From an uncultured Porphyromonadaceae bacterium (lineage in GTDB: Bacteria > Bacteroidota > Bacteroidia > Bacteroidales > Muribaculaceae), in contig CALAVE010000044.1 in assembly GCA_937892215.1 (NCBI GenBank), forward strand, positions 1 through 64,000: DNA of 64,000 nt. Direction: 5' to 3'. Shown one piece after another: positions 51,443 through 60,714 of the stretch. Position numbers and translations under genes: made by a program. The notes beneath the pieces were generated by a model, which saw nothing but the letters and a program-made list of their open reading frames with translations, was not told where the DNA came from and did not search any database. Numbering within the stretch: the stretch's first letter is position 1; each line of letters opens with the position of its first letter.

Positions 51443-52342
51443 TTAATTGCTAAGTGGATGGTATTGGTTTTGCCCGGTTCGAAGCAGAGCCTTTCTCGCC
51501 AAGAAAATGACTATGGCAACGGCGATGAGGCTGGCAAGGGCTATCCAGGGGAATTCACCCTGCGCCGGTACACCGAGTTTTTCCACCCAACTGAGGTCGG
51601 CAATGTGGTTGTTTTCCATGTACTGAGTGACTACAACGGTGGAATTGTTGAGCGCGTGTGCAATGATGGGAACCCAAAGCGAGCGAGTCCAGCAGAACAG
51701 GTAACCGAACCAAGCACCCATGAGAAGTCGCGGGAAGAATCCGAAAAACTGCATGTGGACTGCGCTGAACACGAAAGCGACGGTCCAAATGGCGAAATGA
51801 GGAGTGTTGTTGCCCGATAGGAAAGGACGAAGCAGTCCGCCGCGGAAGAAGAGTTCTTCGGAGAATCCGGTGAGTAGCCCCACGATGAGAATGTTAATAA
51901 TCAATCCCCACACGGATGATGTGCTGATGAGAGTGTCGGTAAGGTTCTTCGCGCTATCCTCACTTGCTCTCAGCCATTTCTCCAATTCACTGAACTGCTG
52001 AGGAAAAGTGAGGTTCTCGTTCAGGTCCACTATGTAGTTGAGGACAGGCAGCGAGGTGACGAGCGCGAGCAGCACGAAGAATACGTCGCGCCACCGTGGC
52101 TCGGTGTTGAGCATTGTGAAACGGAAAGGATGTCTTGTCACTATCCAGCCCAGAAACAGCGGCGGCAAGATGAAAAACAGGATGTCTTGTGCCAGCGTGG
52201 ACGTGATGATACCGTATTTGCCGGGAAGCAAAGCCATGCAAACAACCACGAAAATTGCCGCTATAGTGAGACCTATCAGAGCCAGGCAGAGAAGGATGAG
52301 CAAAAGTTTTCCTTTAGAATAAATGTAAAAATCCTCTTTCAT
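51443..52342 (-). CDS. CPBP-family intramembrane metalloprotease
   Basis: 299 aa with about eight hydrophobic segments. The motifs EELFFRGGLLRPFL, FVFSAVHMQF and AHALNNST supply the Glu-Glu-x-x-x-Arg and two His residues of the CPBP (CAAX protease/bacteriocin-processing) family. It probably cleaves or processes a membrane substrate; the partner is unknown. A -7 box TACCTTTG stands at 52366-52373, with the DUF4251 gene diverging. Confidence 0.87.
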   Translation of the reverse strand: MKEDFYIYSKGKLLLILLCLALIGLTIAAIFVVVCMALLPGKYGIITSTLAQDILFFILPPLFLGWIVTRHPFRFTMLNTEPRWRDVFFVLLALVTSLPVLNYIVDLNENLTFPQQFSELEKWLRASEDSAKNLTDTLISTSSVWGLIINILIVGLLTGFSEELFFRGGLLRPFLSGNNTPHFAIWTVAFVFSAVHMQFFGFFPRLLMGAWFGYLFCWTRSLWVPIIAHALNNSTVVVTQYMENNHIADLSWVEKLGVPAQGEFPWIALASLIAVAIVIFLARKALLRTGQNQYHPLSN

Positions 52343-52453
52343 AGCCTATTAACAATTATTTTTAGCAAAGGTAATAATAAATGATGAAAAAGTCTTATTT
52401 TTGCATTGTAAACTTTGTGATAGCGGAAGTGGTTTTATTAAATTTAACAGGAG

Positions 52454-52996
52454 ATGAGAAAGATTTTAGCAATAATAGCAATGACCGCGATATGCATATC
52501 GGCGGTACAGGCTCAGGACAGTACCCAAGAGCGGGAAAAGAACACCCAGGAGCGAGTGGACTCGCTGGCGCACGTGATGTCGATGGGAGCGATTATGCGC
52601 GACCATTTCGTGCTTCTGGCTACTGAAGTGAGTGTTGGCACAATGGGTTATGTGCATAGCGGTCTGGACAAAAGCTCGAATTTCATAGTTGTTCAAGGAG
52701 AGCACGCAATGGTGCAGTGCGCTATGAATAACGGTGAGATGGGAGCCAACGGCCTTGGAGGACTTACTGTGTCGGGTAGGGTGTCGAACAAGCGCGTAAC
52801 TCAGGATAACGACGGAAATGTGAGTGTGAGCTTCCATATCTTCGGTTCACGGGTCAATGCCGACGTGTGGATAGAATTGTATAAGGATTGCGACTATGCC
52901 ACTGCTATGGTGATGGCTGCGCTAAGTTCCGACAGGATTAGTATGAGTGGCCGCTTGCTTCCGTACAAGAATGATGACTTGCATTTCGATGACTGA
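52454..52996 (+). CDS. exported DUF4251-type protein
   Basis: 180 aa. Signal peptide (MRKILAIIAMTAICISAVQAQ), a short charged stretch, then a DUF4251 beta domain with GGLTVSGRVSNKRVTQDNDG and VSFHIFGSRVNADVWIELY. The family is restricted to Bacteroidetes and its role is unknown; exported location is clear. A -7 box TATTTTTG at 52396-52403 precedes it. It diverges from the CPBP gene. Confidence 0.8.
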   Translation: MRKILAIIAMTAICISAVQAQDSTQEREKNTQERVDSLAHVMSMGAIMRDHFVLLATEVSVGTMGYVHSGLDKSSNFIVVQGEHAMVQCAMNNGEMGANGLGGLTVSGRVSNKRVTQDNDGNVSVSFHIFGSRVNADVWIELYKDCDYATAMVMAALSSDRISMSGRLLPYKNDDLHFDD

Positions 52997-53038
52997 TAGC
53001 ATGGCGGTAATGAGCCTGAATAAGCGATTAATAGACAA

Positions 53039-53079
53039 ACGGGGAGCACGAGCGTTATGATTTCGTGCTCCCCGTAATT
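53039..53079. terminator. bidirectional terminator DUF4251/clpB
   Basis: ACGGGGAGCACGA (53039-53051) and TCGTGCTCCCCGT (53063-53075) are a perfect 13-bp repeat between the convergent genes, with AATTT after the plus side. Confidence 0.7.
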
Positions 53080-53111
53080 TATGTGGTGTTACTTATGCGC
53101 GGAGGCTCCGG

Positions 53112-55700
53112 TCAGTTGCTGAAAGAGATTTCGCCGTCTTGAGCGTCGATGGTGATGGGGCGGCTGTTGTCCACCCGCTGCGCAATGATGTCCTGCGAGA
53201 GGCGATTGAGCACCATGTTCTGGATGGCCCGCTTCACGGGGCGTGCTCCGAACTCGGGGTCATATCCTGCCCGAGCCAGTGTGTCCACGGCGGCGTCGGT
53301 GAAAGTGAGCGTTATTCCATTATCGGCGAGCATCCGGGCCACGGCGTTAAGTTGTAGGCGTACAATCTGCGCAATCTCCTGCTGACTGAGCGGCGTGAAC
53401 ATGATAATCTCGTCTATTCGGTTCAGGAACTCAGGGCGAATGGTGCGCTTGAGCATTTCAAACACTTCATCACGAGTTTTGCCCACCACTTCATCGTGAT
53501 TCTGCGGTGTGAGTTTCTCGAAACGTTCGCGGATGAGGCTTGAACCCAAGTTGGAAGTCATTATCACGATGGTGTTCTTGAAATTCACGGTGCGCCCCTT
53601 GTTGTCGGTTAGCCTGCCGTCGTCGAGGACCTGCAGCAGAACATTGAACACGTCGGGGTGCGCTTTCTCAATCTCATCGAAGAGGACAACGGAGTATGGC
53701 TTGCGGCGCACGGCTTCAGTGAGTTGTCCGCCCTCGTCGTATCCCACATAGCCCGGAGGCGATCCGATGAGCCTTGTGACAGAGAATTTCTCCTGGTATT
53801 CGCTCATGTCGATACGCGTCATCATATTCTCGTCGTTAAACAGGTAGTCGGCCAGAGCCTTTGCAAGCTCGGTCTTGCCTACGCCTGTGGTGCCGAGGAA
53901 GATGAAAGAGCCGAGAGGGCGTCGCGGGTCGTTAAGTCCGGCTCGGCTGCGACGGACAGCATCGGAAATAGCTCTGATGGCGTCGTCCTGACCAATGACG
54001 CGCTTGTGCAGCTCATCCTCCAGATGTAGCAGTTTCTCCTTTTCAGTCTGTAGCATTTTGCTCACAGGTATTCCTGTCCACTTTGAAACCACATCGGCAA
54101 TATCTTCGCTATCCACCTCTTCTTTAATCATGGCCTTATCGCCCTGCATCTGGCGCAACCGATTCTGAAGGTCGTTGTTCTCGTCCTGCTTCTGCTTGAT
54201 GAGCGAGTAACGAATTTCGGCTACACGTGCGTAGTCGCCGTTCCGCTCGGCACGCTCAGCCTCGAAATTAAGTTGCTCCATGTCGATCTTGTTCTGCTGA
54301 ATGCGATTGATAAGTTCCTGCTCCGACTTCCACTTGGCGGAGAATGCGCTCTCTTGCTCACGCAAGTTGGCGATAGATTTCTCAATTTGCTCAATGCGTT
54401 GCTTGTCTCCGTCGCGCTTGATTGCCTCGCGCTCTATTTCCAGCTGCATTATCTTACGCGAAATCTCGTCGAGCCCTTCTGGAACCGAGTCCATTTCAAT
54501 TCTCAGCTTGGCGGCGGCCTCATCGATTAGGTCAATGGCCTTATCAGGCAAGAAGCGGTCGCTGATATATCTCTGTGACAATGTGACTGCCGCTATGATG
54601 GCATCGTCCTTGATACGCACCTTGTGATGGTTCTCGTATTTCTCCTTGAGGCCACGTAGGATGGCCACCGCTTCCTCAGTACCCGGTTCGTCCACCATGA
54701 CAATCTGGAAACGGCGTTCCAGAGCCTTGTCCTTTTCAAAATATTTCTGGTATTCGTCGAGTGTGGTAGCACCAATGCTGCGCAGGTCGCCACGCGCGAG
54801 CGCCGGTTTCAGGATGTTTGCGGCATCCATAGCGCCGCTGCTCTTGCCGGCTCCAACCAGCGTGTGAATTTCGTCGATAAACAGGATAATCTCGCCTTGT
54901 GCCTGCTGAATTTCGTTGATAACAGCCTTGAGCCGTTCCTCGAACTCACCCTGATACTTGGCACCGGCGATAAGAGCACCCATATCGAGTGAAAAGACCT
55001 GCTTCTGTTTCAGATTGTCGGGGACATCGCCACGAACGATTCGCTGGGCAAGTCCTTCGACAATGGCAGTCTTTCCAGTACCAGGCTCTCCTATGAGGAT
55101 GGGGTTGTTCTTAGTGCGGCGGCTAAGAATCTGCAGAACACGGCGAATCTCGTCGTCACGTCCGATAACAGGGTCGAGTTTGCCGCTACGGGCACGTTCG
55201 GTAAGATTAATGGCATATTTTTTAAGGGCGTTGTATTGCTCTTCTGCAGTCTGTGCCGTGGCTTTTTTGCCCTGACGCAACTCGGATATGGCGGCAGCCA
55301 GATCGCTTTCAGTCATGCCGGCATCCTTTAGAATTGACGAGGCTTTAGACTGGGCGAGGAAGATGCCCATAATCAGGGACTCTACGGTAACGTACTGGTC
55401 GCCGTTTCGTGTGGCAAATTCTGATGCTTTATCCAGAGCGGAACTTGTGTCGTTGCTCAGATAGGGGTCACCACCATTAACATGGGGCAGCCGCTTCAAT
55501 TCCTCATCGAGCGGCCTTTCAATCATAGTGGCCGGGATGTCGAGTTTCTGCAGCAGAAACTTCATCACCGAGTCACCATCAGTCATAATGGCCTGAAGCA
55601 GATGCACAGGTTCAATGGCCTGGTTGCCTGCCGACCTGGCAAGACTGAGTGCTTTCTGCACCGTCTCTTGCGCCTTGATTGTGAAATTGTTGAAGTTCAT
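53112..55700 (-). CDS. clpB: chaperone ClpB (disaggregase)
   Basis: 862 aa. Clp N-terminal domain, first AAA+ module with GEPGTGKTAIVEG, a long coiled-coil middle domain (about 400-540, MD with the KWTGIPVSKMLQ end), and the second AAA+ module with GTTGVGKTELAKAL. ClpB rescues proteins from aggregates together with DnaK. Length and order are those of the family. No heat-shock promoter box could be identified. Confidence 0.97.
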   Translation of the reverse strand: MNFNNFTIKAQETVQKALSLARSAGNQAIEPVHLLQAIMTDGDSVMKFLLQKLDIPATMIERPLDEELKRLPHVNGGDPYLSNDTSSALDKASEFATRNGDQYVTVESLIMGIFLAQSKASSILKDAGMTESDLAAAISELRQGKKATAQTAEEQYNALKKYAINLTERARSGKLDPVIGRDDEIRRVLQILSRRTKNNPILIGEPGTGKTAIVEGLAQRIVRGDVPDNLKQKQVFSLDMGALIAGAKYQGEFEERLKAVINEIQQAQGEIILFIDEIHTLVGAGKSSGAMDAANILKPALARGDLRSIGATTLDEYQKYFEKDKALERRFQIVMVDEPGTEEAVAILRGLKEKYENHHKVRIKDDAIIAAVTLSQRYISDRFLPDKAIDLIDEAAAKLRIEMDSVPEGLDEISRKIMQLEIEREAIKRDGDKQRIEQIEKSIANLREQESAFSAKWKSEQELINRIQQNKIDMEQLNFEAERAERNGDYARVAEIRYSLIKQKQDENNDLQNRLRQMQGDKAMIKEEVDSEDIADVVSKWTGIPVSKMLQTEKEKLLHLEDELHKRVIGQDDAIRAISDAVRRSRAGLNDPRRPLGSFIFLGTTGVGKTELAKALADYLFNDENMMTRIDMSEYQEKFSVTRLIGSPPGYVGYDEGGQLTEAVRRKPYSVVLFDEIEKAHPDVFNVLLQVLDDGRLTDNKGRTVNFKNTIVIMTSNLGSSLIRERFEKLTPQNHDEVVGKTRDEVFEMLKRTIRPEFLNRIDEIIMFTPLSQQEIAQIVRLQLNAVARMLADNGITLTFTDAAVDTLARAGYDPEFGARPVKRAIQNMVLNRLSQDIIAQRVDNSRPITIDAQDGEISFSN

Positions 55701-55872
55701 ATTGCTAAGTTTTTTCGTTAATATCTAAAGATGTTTACACTTATCATCTTGCAATACTTGTGCCAATTTTTTGTAATATGGCGTAAGTATCTGAGATATA
55801 AGAGTGTATGGCTGATTAAAGACGACAAAATGGCAGGAAGTGAAATTTTTTTTGAAAATAAACTGACAAAAT

Positions 55873-55904
55873 GTTGCACAATTCAAACCTATGCACTAAA
55901 TTTG
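55873..55904 (+). promoter_or_regulatory. trpB2 promoter
   Basis: GTTG (55873-55876), 20 bp, TAAATTTG (55897-55904), a near-consensus Bacteroidetes promoter, 48 bp upstream of the gene ATG. Confidence 0.6.
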
Positions 55905-55952
55905 CATAATCAAACACGAATTATTAATTATTATACATAAAATATACATATT

Positions 55953-57320
55953 ATGGAAAGTAAAAAGTACATTCTGACAGAGAAGGAAATACCACAAGCA
56001 TGGTATAACGTGGTCGCTGACATGCAGACAAAGCCACTTCCGCTGATTAATCCCGGGACCAAAGAGCCTCTGAAACCTGAGGACCTGTATCCCTTGTTCT
56101 CAAAAGCTGCATCGGAGCAGGAACTGAACACAACCGACCGCTGGATAGAAATTCCGGAAGAGGTTCGGGAAATGTACAAGATATGGCGCCCGACTCCGCT
56201 TGTTCGCGCCTATGGCCTTGAAAAATACCTGGATACACCCGCTCACATCTATTTCAAGAATGAGAGCGTTAGCCCCGTGGGCTCACATAAGCTCAACTCA
56301 GCCATAGCGCAGGCATTCTACTGCAAGCAAGAAGGTGTGACCAACATAACCACAGAAACCGGTGCCGGCCAGTGGGGCGCGGCCTTGTCGCTGGCTGCAA
56401 AGCACTTCGGGCTGGAACTGGCAGTCTATATGGTGAAAATATCATACGAGCAGAAACCCTATCGCCGCTCCATTATGCAGACCTACGGCGCCGAGGTGAT
56501 AGCCTCGCCAAGTATGTCAACTAAGGCCGGCCGCAAGATAATTACCGACCATCCCAACTATCAAGGTTCGCTGGGGACGGCAATCAGCGAGGCGGTGGAA
56601 CTGGCATTGAACACACCCAACTGCAAGTATGTGCTGGGTTCGGTGCTTAATCATGTGGCTCTGCACCAGACTGTAATAGGCCTTGAGGCGGAGAAACAGA
56701 TGGAAATGGCAGGCGAAATGCCCGACACGGTAATAGCCTGCTTTGGCGGCGGTAGTAACTTCTCCGGCATATCATTCCCGTTCCTGCGCCACAAGCTGAG
56801 CGGTGAGCGTGACACACGATTCATAGCCGCTGAGCCGGCATCTTGTCCGAAACTCACCCGTGGTGTGTTCCAGTACGACTTCGGCGATGAGGCCGGTTAC
56901 ACTCCGCTTATCCCGATGTACACACTGGGTCACAACTTCTCGCCGGCAAACATCCATGCAGGTGGTCTGCGCTATCACGGAGCTGGTTCGGTGATAAGCC
57001 AACTGAAGCACGATGGACTCATCGACGCAGTGGACATTCCTCAGCTGGAGACATTCGATGCCGCAACCATATTTGCGCGCACCGAGGGTATAATTCCGGC
57101 ACCGGAATCGTCGCATGCCATTGCCGCCACTATCCGCGAGGCAAAGAAAGCACGCGAGGAAGGCAAGGAGAAGGTTATTTTGTTCAACCTGTCGGGGCAC
57201 GGACTGATAGATATGACCGCCTACGACCGCTACTACTCCAACGACCTGTCGAACTACGAGGTTCCCGATAGCGAGATTCTGGAGAACACCAAGGATCTGG
57301 AGAAGATAATCAAGGGCTGA
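55953..57320 (+). CDS. trpB: tryptophan synthase beta chain, TrpB2 type
   Basis: 455 aa, longer than classic TrpB (about 395) and of the TrpB2 class. The PLP lysine lies in SVSPVGSHKLNSAIAQ, the phosphate-binding loop is CFGGGSNFSG, and TETGAGQWG is present. It makes tryptophan from indole and serine. No trpA or other trp genes are adjacent, which fits TrpB2 as a salvage or stand-alone enzyme. Own promoter at 55873-55904. Confidence 0.92.
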   Translation: MESKKYILTEKEIPQAWYNVVADMQTKPLPLINPGTKEPLKPEDLYPLFSKAASEQELNTTDRWIEIPEEVREMYKIWRPTPLVRAYGLEKYLDTPAHIYFKNESVSPVGSHKLNSAIAQAFYCKQEGVTNITTETGAGQWGAALSLAAKHFGLELAVYMVKISYEQKPYRRSIMQTYGAEVIASPSMSTKAGRKIITDHPNYQGSLGTAISEAVELALNTPNCKYVLGSVLNHVALHQTVIGLEAEKQMEMAGEMPDTVIACFGGGSNFSGISFPFLRHKLSGERDTRFIAAEPASCPKLTRGVFQYDFGDEAGYTPLIPMYTLGHNFSPANIHAGGLRYHGAGSVISQLKHDGLIDAVDIPQLETFDAATIFARTEGIIPAPESSHAIAATIREAKKAREEGKEKVILFNLSGHGLIDMTAYDRYYSNDLSNYEVPDSEILENTKDLEKIIKG

Positions 57321-57356
57321 CAAGAGAAAGATAAAACGTTAAGCAATAAAAAAAGT

Positions 57357-57384
57357 GGAGGGTGTGCCAAGTGGCGCACCCTCC
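57357..57384 (-). terminator. terminator of the export lipoprotein gene
   Basis: GGAGGGTGTGCC and GGCGCACCCTCC form a 12-bp stem with one G-T; on the minus strand it is followed by a run of T (CACTTTTTTT), 31 bp past the stop. Confidence 0.75.
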
Positions 57385-57415
57385 TGTGCTTAAGCGCGAA
57401 ACTATTTGCGCTGTG

Positions 57416-58240
57416 TTACTTCTTAGTGAGTGTTACCACGAACGTGACGATGGCCATGATGGTACCCAGAGAACTTACTGTAAGAGTCAGCGCGGGAGGT
57501 ATTGACCAAGAGGAGCGAGCCTTGGTGGCATTAGGCTCCACGTAGATTACATCGTTCTGCTGCAGATTGAAGTAGGGTGACGCAATAACGTTCTTGTCAT
57601 TGAGGCTCAGGCGCTGAGTGGTGCGCGTGCCGTCGGCATTTGTGCGGATAACCAAAATGTTGTCGCGCTTACCCTGGATTGTTAGGTCTCCGGCCATTGA
57701 TATGGCCTCAAGCAGATTCAGCCGTTCGTTGGTAACAGTTACCATTCCCGGTTTGTTCACCTCGCCCAGCAGATACACCTTGAAGTTGTGCAGACGCACC
57801 TCCACACCCGGGCGGTCGTTGAGATATCGTGGGAAAATCTGTGAGGTAATCATATCGGCTATGGCCGATTTTGTCATTCCTGCCACATGGAGTTTGCCCA
57901 ACATAGGAAATTCAATGTCTCCCTTGGTGTCAACAAGGTAATAATACATTGCACTATTTGCTTCGGAGTTTCCCGATGCTATGTTGGCACCACTCTCAGC
58001 ACTGAGGTAGCCACCGCGGTTAAACGGTTTCACGGCCTCGGGTGCAGAAGGATTACCACTGCTTACAGTGATTTGTAGTTGGTCGCCCGGCATAATGATG
58101 GGGTCGGTAATGGTTTTAGTGGCATTAAGAACCTCAGGAGGGAGTTGGTCAATACCTATCATGTAAGGTATGTCCTTGGAAGTGTTGCACGCAGTGAGAA
58201 TCAGGGCTGTGGCAACCATTAAAAATAATTTATTTTTCAT
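57416..58240 (-). CDS. polysaccharide export outer-membrane lipoprotein (Wza-like)
   Basis: 274 aa. Lipobox ILTACNTS at the N-terminus, a Poly_export domain (MPGDQLQITVSSGNP), an SLBB domain (VYLLGEVNKPGMVTV), and one hydrophobic helix at the C-terminus. It would form the outer part of a capsule or exopolysaccharide export channel. No polymerase or tyrosine kinase genes are next to it, so the rest of the system is elsewhere. -7 box TATTTTTG at 58269-58276. Confidence 0.9.
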   Translation of the reverse strand: MKNKLFLMVATALILTACNTSKDIPYMIGIDQLPPEVLNATKTITDPIIMPGDQLQITVSSGNPSAPEAVKPFNRGGYLSAESGANIASGNSEANSAMYYYLVDTKGDIEFPMLGKLHVAGMTKSAIADMITSQIFPRYLNDRPGVEVRLHNFKVYLLGEVNKPGMVTVTNERLNLLEAISMAGDLTIQGKRDNILVIRTNADGTRTTQRLSLNDKNVIASPYFNLQQNDVIYVEPNATKARSSWSIPPALTLTVSSLGTIMAIVTFVVTLTKK

Positions 58241-58338
58241 ATTTTGTTGTTTTTGAATTTTCGCAGTGCAAAAATAATGATAAAAATGGAGAAAATTGCT
58301 AAGTTTGTGCCAACTTTATTGTAATCAGACGAAAAAAA

Positions 58339-58950
58339 ATGATAACCGAACCACTTATTGAGCGCCATCCGTTCACACCATTCGTGCCGGAGAATGCGCA
58401 GATTCTTATGCTCGGCACATTTCCACCGAAACCGGAACGCTGGAGCATGCCTTTCTATTATCCTAATAAAATCAACGACATGTGGCGTGTGATGGGACTG
58501 GTGTTCTTTGGGGACAAAGGGCACTTCTGGAATGAATCGGAGAAAAGTTTCAGATTGCCTGAGATTAAGAGTTTTCTTAATGAGCGGGGGATAGCCCTGT
58601 ACGATACCGGCGTGGCGGTGCGTAGGCTGAAGGATAACGCGAGCGACAAGTTTCTGGAAATAGTAGAAACAGTGAATCTGGAACAGTTCTTTGCCCAAGC
58701 TCCGTTGATTCGTGCGGTAGTGACAACAGGGGAGAAAGCAACGTCGGTAGTGGCTCAGATGGCGGCTGTGGACCTTCCCGCGATAGGCTGTCCGGTGAAG
58801 TGCAGTCTGAAAGGGCACGAGTTTGAGTTGTGGCGAATGCCATCCACGTCGCGTGCATATCCGCTTGCTTTGGAAAAGAAGGCTGTGGCCTATGGTCGCT
58901 TGTTCATGGAACTTGGATATGATGTGAGACCTGAATATGGGGGTGAATAG
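58339..58950 (+). CDS. uracil-DNA glycosylase superfamily protein
   Basis: 203 aa. The N-terminal ILMLGTFPPKPERWSMPFYYP carries the GTFPP motif in place of the GxDPG loop of UDG, and the C-terminal WRMPSTSRAY motif replaces HPSP. This is the pattern of the family often annotated as a mismatch or U/T glycosylase-like protein. It probably removes uracil or a modified base. Exact lesion unknown. Confidence 0.8.
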   Translation: MITEPLIERHPFTPFVPENAQILMLGTFPPKPERWSMPFYYPNKINDMWRVMGLVFFGDKGHFWNESEKSFRLPEIKSFLNERGIALYDTGVAVRRLKDNASDKFLEIVETVNLEQFFAQAPLIRAVVTTGEKATSVVAQMAAVDLPAIGCPVKCSLKGHEFELWRMPSTSRAYPLALEKKAVAYGRLFMELGYDVRPEYGGE

Positions 58951-59278
58951 GGCTGTGTGAAATGTTAAATTTTTCTGCGTTAAGAGGAAGGAATGCCGCC
59001 GGGCAAAATGATATTCAAAGCCATTATTTTCTTGCTTTTTGCATTACGAATGAGCCGTGAATTTGAGATAAATGATAAGTTTTTTATCTTTTGACTCGCA
59101 AAAGTAAAACGAGTTTCTTGTGTCATTTTGTTAAAAAACAGCCTTGATATTAAATTTCGTGCTAAAAATATTTCTTGAAAACCGCACTTTTCTTGGAAAT
59201 TTGCTATAAATTTGCATGAAGTAAATGAGTGACAATTCAATTATCAAGTTAAATATAACTAACAAAAAAATTACTATC
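58951..59278. other. 328-bp leader of gdhA
   Basis: AT-rich gap without a supported gene. It holds the -7 box TAAATTTG (59207-59214); no clear -33 box. Minus-strand frames here lack any motif and are not counted. Confidence 0.5.
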
Positions 59279-60619
59279 ATGAACGTCGAGAAGATTTTAA
59301 GCAATCTTGAGGCAAAGCACCCGGGCGAGAAAGAATACTTGCAGGCAGTGCGTGAGGTTCTGCTCACAGTGCAGGACGAGTATAACAAGCATCCTGAGTT
59401 TGAGAAGGCAAAGATTATAGAGCGAATGGTGGAGCCAGACCGCATCTATACCTTCCGCGTTACTTGGGTTGACGACAACGGCGAAGTGCAGACCAACCTC
59501 GGATACCGTGTTCAGTTCAACAACGCCATCGGTCCGTACAAGGGTGGTGTGCGTTTCCACGCATCGGTGAACCTGTCAATCCTTAAGTTCCTCGGGTTTG
59601 AGCAGACTTTCAAGAACGCACTAACCACGCTGCCTATGGGCGGTGGCAAGGGAGGTTCGGACTTCAGCCCCAGAGGCAAGAGCGACGCGGAAATTATGCG
59701 TTTCTGCCAAGCGTTTATGCTGGAGTTGTGGCGCAATGTTGGTCCGGACAAAGACGTACCTGCCGGAGACATAGGCGTAGGCGGCCGCGAAGTGGGCTAT
59801 ATGTACGGCATGTACAAGAAACTTTCGCAGGAGTGCACAGGAACCTTCACCGGTAAGGGCTTGGAGTTCGGAGGTTCAAAGATACGTCCTGAAGCGACAG
59901 GTTTCGGCGCATGCTATTATGTGCAGAACATCCTTAAGGACCTCGGAACCGACTTCAACGGCAAGACCGTGGCAATATCGGGCTTCGGCAACGTGGCTTG
60001 GGGGGCCGTGACAAAGGCTACTCAACTTGGTGCCAAAGTGGTGACAATCAGTGGTCCTGACGGATATATCTATGACCCAGACGGCATCAACACGCAGGAG
60101 AAGATAGATTATCTGCTGGAGCTTCGCTCGAGCGGTAACGACGTGTGCGCACCTTATGCCGACAAATTCCCCGGCTCGCAGTTCTTCGCAGACAAGAAGC
60201 CGTGGGAGCAGAAAGTGGATATCGCTATGCCTTGCGCCACTCAGAACGAGGTGACACTTGCCGATGCCGAGATGCTGAAAGCCAACGGTGTGAAAGTGGT
60301 GGCAGAAGTTTCTAACATGGGTTGCACCGCTGAGGCGATAGACCTGTTCATTGAGAACCGCATGGTCTATGCACCAGGCAAGGCCGTGAATGCCGGCGGA
60401 GTGGCCACTTCGGGACTAGAAATGACGCAGAACGCTCAGCATATTTACTGGAGCGAGGAAGAAGTGGACAGCAAACTTCACCAGATTATGAACGACATCT
60501 ACGCACAGTGCACCAAGTACGGCAAGGAGCAGGACGGCTACATGAACTACATGAAGGGCGCCAATATCGCAGGCTTCATGAAGGTGGCCCATGCAATGAT
60601 GGGACAGGGCATCATCTGA
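59279..60619 (+). CDS. gdhA: NADP-type glutamate dehydrogenase
   Basis: 446 aa from the ATG at 59279 (MNVEKILSNLEAKHPGEKEYLQ), the normal length of the hexameric enzyme. Substrate lysine in PMGGGKGGSDFSP, cofactor-binding AISGFGNVAWGA (Rossmann), and the GxNAGGVATSGLEM motif. It assimilates ammonia to glutamate. Single gene with its own promoter and terminator. Confidence 0.95.
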   Translation: MNVEKILSNLEAKHPGEKEYLQAVREVLLTVQDEYNKHPEFEKAKIIERMVEPDRIYTFRVTWVDDNGEVQTNLGYRVQFNNAIGPYKGGVRFHASVNLSILKFLGFEQTFKNALTTLPMGGGKGGSDFSPRGKSDAEIMRFCQAFMLELWRNVGPDKDVPAGDIGVGGREVGYMYGMYKKLSQECTGTFTGKGLEFGGSKIRPEATGFGACYYVQNILKDLGTDFNGKTVAISGFGNVAWGAVTKATQLGAKVVTISGPDGYIYDPDGINTQEKIDYLLELRSSGNDVCAPYADKFPGSQFFADKKPWEQKVDIAMPCATQNEVTLADAEMLKANGVKVVAEVSNMGCTAEAIDLFIENRMVYAPGKAVNAGGVATSGLEMTQNAQHIYWSEEEVDSKLHQIMNDIYAQCTKYGKEQDGYMNYMKGANIAGFMKVAHAMMGQGII

Positions 60620-60653
60620 TGATACGATAAAAACATAATGCAATAAGCGGATT

Positions 60654-60687
60654 ATGGGGTGGCGAGACTGTTCGCTGCCCCATTTTT
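60654..60687 (+). terminator. gdhA terminator
   Basis: ATGGGG...GCGA (60654-60665) pairs with TCGC...CCCCAT (60672-60683) with two mismatches in the middle, followed by TTTTTC. Also sits downstream of dprA on the other strand. Confidence 0.7.
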
Positions 60688-60714
60688 CAAGTAAGAAGAA
60701 GAGGTTATTGCGCG

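Noticed and set aside
58980..59240. 86-codon minus ORF upstream of gdhA
   Set aside because: Overlaps the gdhA promoter and has random-like composition.
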